Made by a program: the position numbers and the translations under genes. A stretch of 8,596 bases of DNA from CAZRUA01 sp964603125 (lineage in GTDB: Bacteria; Bacteroidota; Bacteroidia; B-17B0; Aurantibacillaceae), in assembly GCA_964603125.1 (NCBI GenBank), contig CAZRUA010000130.1, forward strand, positions 1 to 8,596, written 5' to 3'. The notes under the pieces are model-generated. The model did no database searches and was not told where the DNA came from. It saw nothing but the letters and a program-made list of their open reading frames with translations. Positions 1-4,916 of the stretch are shown in pieces. Every line of letters starts with the position of its first letter. Within the stretch, counting starts at the first letter, position 1.

Positions 1-417
1 GAATCAGATTATTATAAAATTATTGGCGACCCAGGCGCTCAAAATAAGGATACAGTTAGTATTAAAGTTAAAAAAGCAGGACCACCTAAACCATTATTTC
101 AAGTAGGAATTCCAGGTTATATTGGTAAAACAGAAATTCCATTAAATGCACTTGTTTTAAGCGATAGTATTGTAGTTTGGAAAACAACCAAAGCAAGTTT
201 ATCTAATTTAAAGATTAAACAAATGTCTGTAGAGATTTTGACAGAAGTAACTTTGCACGAATACAATTTCACCTCCAATAAGTTTTCTAAAGAATTGAAG
301 TTGGTTTTTTCTTTAGTTAAGCCTAACTCAAAAGTTTATTTTTCTAATCTTATCGCTGTTGACACTGATGGAACTGAGCTAAAACTTGGAAGTTTTTACT
401 ATAAGGCTAAAAAATAA
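1..417 (+). CDS. GldM C-terminal-domain-like protein (3' end only)
   Basis: The open frame runs in from the left edge without a stop and ends at TAA, giving 138 residues of a longer protein. An internal ATG at 223 is not a credible start, because the coding frame continues unbroken upstream of it. The visible part resembles the C-terminal beta-sandwich of GldM/PorM: a 'VSIKVKK' strand leading into a linker, a 'LKIKQMSVEI' strand, then 'LVKPNSKVYFSNLIAVDTDG' and a final strand ending FYYKAKK. GldM is an inner-membrane-anchored, periplasm-spanning part of the T9SS and gliding motor, usually about 500 residues long. In the canonical gldKLMN operon gldN follows directly. Here a non-coding stretch follows, so this is more likely a GldM-like paralogue than the core motor gene. 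The resemblance comes from recalled family patterns and was not searched. Confidence 0.55.
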   Translation, partial: ESDYYKIIGDPGAQNKDTVSIKVKKAGPPKPLFQVGIPGYIGKTEIPLNALVLSDSIVVWKTTKASLSNLKIKQMSVEILTEVTLHEYNFTSNKFSKELKLVFSLVKPNSKVYFSNLIAVDTDGTELKLGSFYYKAKK

Positions 418-634
418 GACTTGTTAAAAACTGATTCCTGTTCATTACTTGTTGATATTTAAAGCCATAAAAAGCCCTTGTTAACATTGGCTTCATGATT
501 ACTCAATACTTTCTTAATAAACCTAGCCTATCTTTACTCTCGTTGCAGCCATGCTTAAATAACATTACCATGCGCCGACACAAAAAGCTAAAGCCAATGT
601 GGGATACGGTTTGCCAATAAGCACAAAATGGGTT

Positions 635-664
635 AAAAGTCAGATCTTAGGGTCTGACTTTTTT
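635..664 (+). terminator. Rho-independent terminator
   Basis: A perfect 10-bp stem pairs AAAAGTCAGA (635-644) with TCTGACTTTT (653-662) around an 8-nt loop, and the T-run continues to 664. It ends transcription on the + strand, either of the GldM-like gene or of a putative small RNA upstream. The A-run on its left arm may also let it work on the minus strand. It insulates the gene starting at 715. Confidence 0.85.
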
Positions 665-680
665 GTTACCAAGTTAATAC

Positions 681-710
681 TTGTCAATCCATTTATTATC
701 CCGTTCTTTG
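681..710 (+). promoter_or_regulatory. Possible promoter of the hypothetical gene at 715
   Basis: TTG at 681-683 is followed after 19 nt by GTTCTTTG (703-710). This matches the TTTG half of the Bacteroidota -7 element TAnnTTTG but not the TA. Transcription from here would begin at or just before the ATG at 715, giving an almost leaderless mRNA. The match is weak, but the position just after the terminator is sensible. Confidence 0.3.
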
Positions 711-714
711 ACCT

Positions 715-1320
715 ATGATATTAAGTAATTTAGAGTCTTTTCAGGCCTTAGCTAGTAATAGTAACAACAAAGTTGTGCAATTTGAATTTGAGTTTATTAA
801 ACTAGTGTTCAATTGTATTTTCATACCACAGTCAAAAGTGTTAATAATCAGTAATAACGATCGCAGAGTAGCATTTGCAATCAATATAAAAGCTGATAAT
901 TCATTTAACACAAAAATACCCACCGATTTTTATGATGCCATTAAGGATTATTTGCTCGAGGAAATTGACTCTTATAAAATAACACCATTTTACGAAAAAC
1001 TAAACGAAGTGCTTCCAAATGCAGAGCTCAGCGAAATAAGCGATATGGATGTTTTAAAGCTAGTTTCTTATACTTTTCATACCGACAAAGCTAAAGATGA
1101 GTGCGCTGGAGCACCCTATTTTAATGGCTGGAATTTGAACAAAGGGAAAAACAAAAAACCAAGTAATTTAAACTTAGATAAAACTGAAAGATACTTTGGT
1201 TTTGAAGTACGCGAACTTTGTCAGAAAAATAAAGTTACCTCACAATGGTCGGCAACTGCAACAGATAAATCCTTAGATATCTTAAAACTTAATGAAGTTA
1301 TAGCCGAGATTTCTCAATAA
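715..1320 (+). CDS. Hypothetical cytoplasmic protein, possibly DUF6037-like
   Basis: This is a 201-residue protein with no signal peptide or membrane segment. Residues 20-60 alternate hydrophobic and polar residues like a beta-sheet ('VQFEFEFIKLVF', 'KVLIISNNDRRVAFAINIKA'). A region with predicted helical character follows (about 68-120), then a basic, Lys/Asn-rich segment around 140-155 and a C-terminal 'YFGFEVRELCQKN...SQWSAT' segment. The pattern reminds me of the uncharacterised DUF6037 group, but I cannot confirm that and propose no function. The ATG at 715 is chosen because it is the first in frame after the terminator. The gene is monocistronic. Its TAA is immediately followed, without any spacer, by the stop codon of the convergent gene. 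Confidence 0.75.
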   Translation: MILSNLESFQALASNSNNKVVQFEFEFIKLVFNCIFIPQSKVLIISNNDRRVAFAINIKADNSFNTKIPTDFYDAIKDYLLEEIDSYKITPFYEKLNEVLPNAELSEISDMDVLKLVSYTFHTDKAKDECAGAPYFNGWNLNKGKNKKPSNLNLDKTERYFGFEVRELCQKNKVTSQWSATATDKSLDILKLNEVIAEISQ

Positions 1321-1971
1321 CTACTTCAACTTTTTAAAGGTTTCGTTTTTGCTATTAATAATGATGTAGTAAGTACCTACAGGAAGTTTGCTAATATTAG
1401 CTTTTGTGGATTTACCTTCCAATAATTTTTTACCATTTTGATCCCAAATTTCGAATTTGGTTTTGGTTTGAAAAGTAATTTTTTTGTAATCTTCGGAAAT
1501 AGTATAATCTTTCTTTTTATCATACAAACCATTCTTAATCAAGTAAAATCTAACTCGAGCATAACCTAAACTAGGTTCTTTTTTAGTAAAGATTAAACTT
1601 GTATCCGAAATTGATTTAATACCATAAGCACCATTAAAATTACTTCCGGTAAATGTTCCTGGTATTTTAAGTAAGCTGTGATTAATCAATTTTGGTCCCA
1701 TTTTCGACCATTTATCGTTGGTGTTTAATAGGCTATCTTTTCCGTACTTAAGTGTGAAATCATAGCTCGAAAAATCTCGAACCTGCTCAGTTGAACCATA
1801 AGTTGTAGTTTGTTTAGTAAACTGCCACTCATTGGCCATTAAAAGTTTTATAACCGAATCGTTAATGTTTATAGCTTCTTCATCGTTTATCTCATCGGAA
1901 ATCACAGGCTGAGCCTTCATTCCTAAAAAGGAAATTAGAAGTAAAATCGTTAATGATGACTTCCATTTCAT
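1321..1971 (-). CDS. Secreted protein with probable T9SS C-terminal sorting domain
   Basis: The protein has 216 residues. A Sec signal peptide is clear: basic MKWK, a hydrophobic core at residues 6-17 and a likely cut after MKA (20/21). The middle (about 35-165) is beta-rich, with 'NDSVIKLLMANEWQFTKQTTTYG' near its start, resembling small lipocalin-like lipid-binding proteins of Bacteroidota ('W' motif then strands), though this is only suggestive. The last 44 residues (173-216) look like a type A T9SS sorting domain: 'FEIWDQNGKKLLEGKS', then 'ISKLPVGTYYIIINS' and a short basic end KKLK. Such domains send proteins across the outer membrane and are often cleaved. The gene has its own promoter (1981-2011). 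It lies 70 nt downstream of the archaemetzincin gene on the same strand and converges with zero spacing on the gene at 715-1320. Confidence 0.75.
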   Translation of the reverse strand: MKWKSSLTILLLISFLGMKAQPVISDEINDEEAININDSVIKLLMANEWQFTKQTTTYGSTEQVRDFSSYDFTLKYGKDSLLNTNDKWSKMGPKLINHSLLKIPGTFTGSNFNGAYGIKSISDTSLIFTKKEPSLGYARVRFYLIKNGLYDKKKDYTISEDYKKITFQTKTKFEIWDQNGKKLLEGKSTKANISKLPVGTYYIIINSKNETFKKLK

Positions 1972-1980
1972 AAGCTATAA

Positions 1981-2011
1981 CAAATGTAGTAAATAAATTA
2001 ACAATTCGCAA
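1981..2011 (-). promoter_or_regulatory. Bacteroidota-type promoter of the T9SS-tailed protein gene
   Basis: Read on the minus strand, TTG (2011-2009) is followed by 20 nt and then TACATTTG (1988-1981), a perfect match to the -7 consensus TAnnTTTG with the right spacing. The -7 box ends 9 nt before the ATG at 1971, so the mRNA should have only a few leader bases. It shows the gene can be transcribed separately from the protease gene upstream. Confidence 0.7.
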
Positions 2012-2041
2012 TAGTATTAAAAGACAGTATTAACGTTTAAA

Positions 2042-2680
2042 TCACTTCAAATTCCAACCTGCTTTAACTAAAACTGCCTTACATTTAACGCAAAACTCCT
2101 TTTCTTCATCCGTATTATTCTTTCCTTTGGCATCACGCATAAAACAAGTTTTAACCGGACAATGCGGTAAGCCTTGCGTATGGCCTAATTCATGAATTGC
2201 TACTTTAAACAACTGCTCTTTTACTTTTGTTTTATCCAAACGAAAACTAGAAGCCACACATGATTTCCCAGGACAATAACCTAAACCCATTACACCCCAA
2301 TCCGGATATTTTCCGTTTGTGCAACTAATATCCTTTGAGGTTAATCCCATTTTTAAATGATGATTTATTGTTATTTGCGACAAATATTCAATAATAGTAT
2401 CTGCTCTGTAGCGCAAACGCTTGTTAAATGCTTTCTTTGGAAGTTCTATTCTAGGCTTCACTTCTACTCTATCGTAAATCTTTTTTAATTCCATTTCCAC
2501 GTAAGTTAAGTACGAATCAGGTAAATCTTCAAATGGCTGTATTTCAATGGTAATAGCTTCAACTGATTGAATTGGCGGTTTTGCTTTATCATTGGTTACT
2601 AAATTCGTGTGCGAATTCTCATTACACGAAAACAAAATAAAAATATTCAAAGTGAGAAATATAGAAATTAGCAATTTCAT
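2042..2680 (-). CDS. Archaemetzincin-family zinc metalloprotease, predicted lipoprotein
   Basis: The 212-residue protein carries the archaemetzincin signature. HELGH (163-167) and then G170 and H173 supply the three zinc-binding histidines (163, 167, 173) and the catalytic Glu164. C174, C179, C197 and C200 form the second, structural zinc site, with M181 as the met-turn residue. The spacing is HExxHxxGxxHC-x4-C-x-M-x15-C-x2-C. Upstream, 'LRYRADTIIEYL' (89-100) and 'YCPGKSCVASSFRL' (135-148) match other conserved family stretches. The N-terminus MKLLISIFLTLNIFILFSC is a lipoprotein signal with lipobox Cys19. The protein is therefore likely anchored in the envelope, whereas characterised archaemetzincins are soluble and cytosolic. 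Its substrate is unknown. It is divergent from the GNAT gene and has its own promoter. Confidence 0.88.
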   Translation of the reverse strand: MKLLISIFLTLNIFILFSCNENSHTNLVTNDKAKPPIQSVEAITIEIQPFEDLPDSYLTYVEMELKKIYDRVEVKPRIELPKKAFNKRLRYRADTIIEYLSQITINHHLKMGLTSKDISCTNGKYPDWGVMGLGYCPGKSCVASSFRLDKTKVKEQLFKVAIHELGHTQGLPHCPVKTCFMRDAKGKNNTDEEKEFCVKCKAVLVKAGWNLK

Positions 2681-2686
2681 TCAGCA

Positions 2687-2717
2687 TAAAATTAAACCAA
2701 GCAGTAGCAAGTAACAA
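2687..2717 (-). promoter_or_regulatory. Promoter of the archaemetzincin gene
   Basis: On the minus strand TTG (2717-2715) is followed by 20 nt and TAATTTTA (2694-2687), which matches TAnnTTTG at all but the last base. The -7 box ends 6 nt before the ATG, again implying a nearly leaderless transcript. It shares a 104-nt divergent intergenic region with the GNAT promoter. Confidence 0.5.
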
Positions 2718-2747
2718 TTAATTGGTCATAAACTTTGTTAATTCAAA

Positions 2748-2779
2748 TTATTAAGGCTTAAACTAAAAGTTTAACTTTG
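2748..2779 (+). promoter_or_regulatory. Promoter of the GNAT acetyltransferase gene
   Basis: TAACTTTG (2772-2779) is a perfect -7 element placed only 5 nt before the ATG at 2785. A weak -33 candidate, TTA (2748-2750), lies 21 nt upstream. The transcript would start at or next to the start codon, so translation is probably leaderless. Confidence 0.55.
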
Positions 2780-2784
2780 TAGGA

Positions 2785-3300
2785 ATGAATAATTACATCA
2801 TCCGAAATACTTCTATTAACGACATTAGCGAAATCTTAAACCTTTATGTTTCCGTTAGTTCACAAAAAGCTGCTTTAGCTCGTAAACCCAGCGAAATAAA
2901 CGAAATCTACATAAGTAATTTCACTAAAAAGGCAATAGAAAATGGACTTCAGTTTGTGGCAATAGATATAAATGATAATAGTTTGGTAGCCGAAATTCAT
3001 TGTTATAAGTTAGAACCCAATGTATTTAGCCATGTTTTAAGTGAATTAACCATTGCGGTTCACCCTAACCATCAAGGAAAAGGTTTAGGAAAAAAACTGT
3101 TTACGCACTTGCTCAATCATGTTAAAGAAAGCAGAAAAGATATTTTACGAGTGGAACTAATAGCTCGCGAATCGAACCAAAACGCTATAAAAATGTACGA
3201 AAGTATTGGCTTTGTGAAAGAAGGACGATTTGAAAAACGTATCAAGCGCGATGATGGTTTATACGAAGCGGATATTCCCATGGCTTGGATGAATGGTTAG
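2785..3300 (+). CDS. GNAT-family N-acetyltransferase
   Basis: The protein has 171 residues, the usual length for a single GNAT domain. It opens with the 'YIIRNTSINDISEILNLY' strand-helix. Motif A is at about 87-110: the strand 'ELTIAVHP' followed by the pyrophosphate-binding loop HQGKGLGKK (Q97, G98, G100, G102) that binds acetyl-CoA. Motif B, 'NQNAIKMYESIGF' (131-143), includes Tyr138 at the usual general-acid position. The C-terminus 'EGRFEKRIKRDDGLYEADIPMAWM' resembles RimI/PhnO-like and amino-acid N-acyltransferase-like members. The protein should be cytoplasmic and move an acetyl group to an amine. The acceptor cannot be read from sequence. The gene is monocistronic, and its TAG stop overlaps the first bases of repeat A1. 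Confidence 0.9.
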   Translation: MNNYIIRNTSINDISEILNLYVSVSSQKAALARKPSEINEIYISNFTKKAIENGLQFVAIDINDNSLVAEIHCYKLEPNVFSHVLSELTIAVHPNHQGKGLGKKLFTHLLNHVKESRKDILRVELIARESNQNAIKMYESIGFVKEGRFEKRIKRDDGLYEADIPMAWMNG

Positions 3301-3350
3301 AATATTGTATAAACTTGAATTTGTAATTTAGATATTTTTAAGGAGTTGCT
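3299..3350 (+). repeat. Repeat A, copy 1 (promoter-like)
   Basis: This ~50-nt sequence is repeated at 6122-6169. Shared blocks in order are AGAATATT, then AATTTGTAATTTAGAT (3318-3333), a variable 7-nt stretch, and AGGAGTTGCT (3341-3350). Within it TTG (3305-3307), a 21-nt spacer and TAGATATT (3329-3336) make a plausible promoter with an imperfect -7 box. Transcription would start near 3342, giving the gene at 3382 a leader of about 40 nt. It begins inside the stop codon of the GNAT gene. Confidence 0.75.
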
Positions 3351-3381
3351 CGGATAGCGTAAAAGAGTTAATAGGTACCAC

Positions 3382-3831
3382 ATGAAAACAATAGATAAAA
3401 AGGAATATTACAATAAAATAATTAAGATGATTGATATAGCTATTATTGCCTATTCAGAAAAAGGGGATAAATCTATAACTTCAAATTTTTTGCCTTTTTA
3501 CAATTCTTTAAAAGATGATTTAAAAATAAAATCAAACCGATTAAGTTCATTGAAGTTTTACGAAGAACAAGCTTTAACTTATTTTCAGGAAGGCGCTGGA
3601 AAAGTAGTTGAGTTGTTTTGGGAAAAGATAAATGATGCAAATATTGATTATAAAAGAGAGAATAAATTATTAAAAATATTAGGACGAAAAAAAATAAAAA
3701 ATGAAAGTGAGTATCATTTAGCAACCGATGCAATGTTGCCTCAGTTACAAATGGGGATAATTACTCAAACCGACTTCGATAATTTGAGCCGTATGATAGG
3801 TGATTTTGAAAATAAACACAGCGAACATTAG
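3382..3831 (+). CDS. Small hypothetical soluble protein (orphan)
   Basis: This is a 149-residue, charged, mostly helical-looking protein without a signal peptide or membrane segment. The N-terminal half (1-55) looks like a helical bundle. The C-terminal segment 'VVELFWEKINDANIDYKRENKLLKILGRKKIKNESEYHLATDAMLPQLQ' (from residue 75), ending 'LSRMIGDFE', looks like the conserved core. I have an impression of similar sequences (KREN..LKIL..kKIKn..EY) among uncharacterised small Bacteroidota proteins, but give no function. An immunity- or antitoxin-like role would fit the size and setting and is pure speculation. The gene sits between promoter-like repeat A1 and terminator repeat C1, and converges on the LuxR gene. 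Confidence 0.75.
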   Translation: MKTIDKKEYYNKIIKMIDIAIIAYSEKGDKSITSNFLPFYNSLKDDLKIKSNRLSSLKFYEEQALTYFQEGAGKVVELFWEKINDANIDYKRENKLLKILGRKKIKNESEYHLATDAMLPQLQMGIITQTDFDNLSRMIGDFENKHSEH

Positions 3832-3836
3832 TTCGC
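3821..3836. other. Hairpin over the stop codon of the orphan gene
   Basis: GCGAAC (3821-3826) and GTTCGC (3831-3836) form a perfect 6-bp stem with a 4-nt loop. It covers the TAG stop at 3829-3831. No T-run follows, so it is not a standard terminator. It may stabilise the 3' end or mark a recombination boundary next to repeat B1. Confidence 0.45.
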
Positions 3837-3837
3837 G

Positions 3838-3864
3838 TAACCCTGAAATAGGTTTACACAAACC
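3838..3864 (+). repeat. Repeat B, copy 1 (possible solo insertion-sequence end)
   Basis: This 27-nt sequence recurs at 6041-6068 with two substitutions and one extra A. The shared core is CCTGAAAT, a purine, then GGTTTACACAAA. In this copy AGGTTT (3850-3855) and AAACCT (3860-3865) form a 6-bp hairpin. The complement starts TGTAAACC, and a TG...CA end is the style of IS3-family terminal repeats, so a relic IS end is one reading. No transposase is nearby. Confidence 0.6.
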
Positions 3865-3907
3865 TAAAAAAACAGAAAAAAAACCACATTAGCGATGTTT
3901 GAGGCCG

Positions 3908-3915
3908 CAAATATA
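3908..3915 (-). promoter_or_regulatory. Orphan minus-strand -7 element
   Basis: Read on the minus strand this is TATATTTG followed by CGGCC, a typical Bacteroidota -7 context. No gene on the minus strand follows it: transcription would run through repeat B1 and antisense to the gene at 3382-3831. No good -33 box is seen. It may be a leftover promoter or a chance match. Confidence 0.3.
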
Positions 3916-3936
3916 ATCCGTGAAATACAAAAACAT

Positions 3937-4014
3937 AAAACAAAAAAGCCTCACACTTTTCAGTAAGAGGTTTTTTTTTAATATTATTTTATTAAAGATT
4001 TCCTAAAGTTTTAA
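3937..4014. repeat. Repeat C, copy 1: duplicated TPR-gene tail plus terminator
   Basis: This 78-nt sequence matches 6878-6956 at 76 of 79 aligned positions (two substitutions, one single-base gap). Its right part (3992-4014, minus strand) is a copy of the last six codons (K-T-L-G-N-L) and stop of the TPR gene that ends at 6934. Its left part is the hairpin terminator. Since only C2 is joined to an intact TPR gene, C1 must be the derived copy. It lies 19 nt beyond the LuxR gene's stop. Confidence 0.9.
3942..3979. terminator. Bidirectional terminator between the orphan gene and the LuxR gene
   Basis: GCCTC (3948-3952) pairs with GAGGT (3967-3971, last pair G-U) around a 14-nt loop, extended by six A-T pairs and followed by a T-run to 3979. 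A-rich on one side and T-rich on the other, it can end transcription from both convergent genes. The stem is slightly weaker than its twin at 6883-6919 because of two base changes. Confidence 0.75.
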
Positions 4015-4033
4015 TTAGATTATTGAATTTAAA

Positions 4034-4846
4034 TTATTTATCGGATGCGGAATTATTAAAAATAAAATTGTTTGCGTAGCTAACTAATTCCGTTGCCTTT
4101 TTTGTCCCTGTTTTAGCGTAAATGTTTTGTTTATGATTTTCAACTGTATTTTTCGAAATCTTTAGTACATCAGCAATTTCCTTGCTAAGCAAACCTTTAG
4201 TCAGTAATTGCAGTACTTCTAATTCACGGCTGCTAAGTGCTTTTTGGGGATTCAATAATTTTAACTCAACTTGTTCCTCTTCGCAATAATACATTGTACT
4301 ATCTGCGGTACTAGAATCAAATATATATAAAGCACACTTTGCTTGCCCAACAAAATGATTTATTTCAGTAATTCGACAAAGTAAATAATGAGGTAGATTA
4401 TTTTCGTAATACATTTGTGGATAGTCAATCATACGCCAAGTATATTTTTGGTTTGCGTCAACCATTCTAAAAACTATGCTCGCTTTAATTTTATTTCTAA
4501 TACTATCTTCTTTCTGTGCCAAAAAACCAGCAATAAAAACAATATAAGCTTTCATTTTGGCTACATCAAGCGGATGAATCATTGCCCCAATTTCCATTGG
4601 ATGTAGACCTAACCATTCTTTTTTTGTCAGAGGAGATGCACTTTCGCACTCCCCACCTACTTCAACAATATGTCCTTTTATAAAATCACCCACAAACCAA
4701 ATACTAGGTGAGGCGCTAAAATTTTCGAGTTGTTTAATGCTATCTCTAAATAAAACTTTCCACTCCTTTTTAGGTTTATCAATCTTTTTATCGTAAATAT
4801 CATTGAACTCTTTGGCATCAACTTCCAACAGTTTCTTTACTTTCAT
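4034..4846 (-). CDS. LuxR-type transcriptional regulator with N-terminal PAS-like sensor
   Basis: The protein has 270 residues. The N-terminal part (about 40-165) looks like a PAS fold common in Bacteroidota regulators: 'SIWFVGDFIKGHIVEVGGE', 'IHPLDVAKMKAY', then 'ASIVFRMVDANQKYTWRMID' and a closing 'LLCRITEINHF'. The C-terminus (203-262) is a LuxR/GerE helix-turn-helix: 'LSSRELEVLQLLTKGLLSKEIADVLKISKNTVENH' with the conserved E-V-L-x-L-L, K-E-I-A and T-V-x-x-H positions. There is no response-regulator receiver domain, so it probably senses a ligand or internal state directly. It lies 70 nt downstream of the LRR gene on the same strand and could be co-transcribed. A weak separate promoter may lie at 4879-4907. 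Its transcript ends at repeat C1. Its targets are unknown. Confidence 0.87.
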   Translation of the reverse strand: MKVKKLLEVDAKEFNDIYDKKIDKPKKEWKVLFRDSIKQLENFSASPSIWFVGDFIKGHIVEVGGECESASPLTKKEWLGLHPMEIGAMIHPLDVAKMKAYIVFIAGFLAQKEDSIRNKIKASIVFRMVDANQKYTWRMIDYPQMYYENNLPHYLLCRITEINHFVGQAKCALYIFDSSTADSTMYYCEEEQVELKLLNPQKALSSRELEVLQLLTKGLLSKEIADVLKISKNTVENHKQNIYAKTGTKKATELVSYANNFIFNNSASDK

Positions 4847-4916
4847 GGTTTAATCTTAATTTTAATAATTGAAAATAACAAAAAATAAAATACTTTCTCA
4901 GTTCAAAAGCACAGAC

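Larger units (their letters stand above)
418..714. other. 297-nt non-coding stretch with possible structured RNA
   Basis: No convincing ORF is present. The stretch has a perfect 10-bp inverted repeat, ACATTGGCTT (484-493) with AAGCCAATGT (591-600), and a second GCCAAT at about 614-619 that could compete for the same partner. A strong terminator follows at 635-664. This layout would suit either a long 3' UTR of the GldM-like gene or a separate small RNA of about 180 nt. I could not match it to 6S RNA, SRP RNA, tmRNA or RNase P RNA by their known core motifs. Confidence 0.3.

Noticed and set aside
223..417. Independent 64-residue gene starting at the internal ATG
   Set aside because: The reading frame is open and protein-like from base 1, so this is only the tail of a longer gene.
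484..664. 6S, tmRNA, SRP RNA or RNase P RNA in the first intergenic region
   Set aside because: The diagnostic core motifs of these RNAs (for example the SRP tetraloop region or the conserved RNase P P4 strands) are not visible, so no named RNA is assigned.
3838..3864. Repeat B as an integron attC site
   Set aside because: The required core sites (RYYYAAC and GTRRRRY type ends) are not both present, the repeat is too short, and no integron integrase is seen.
3895..3966. A 23-codon + strand ORF starting MFEAANIIREIQ between repeats B1 and C1
   Set aside because: It ends inside the terminator hairpin and no promoter or known family supports it. It overlaps the minus-strand -7 box and is best explained by chance.
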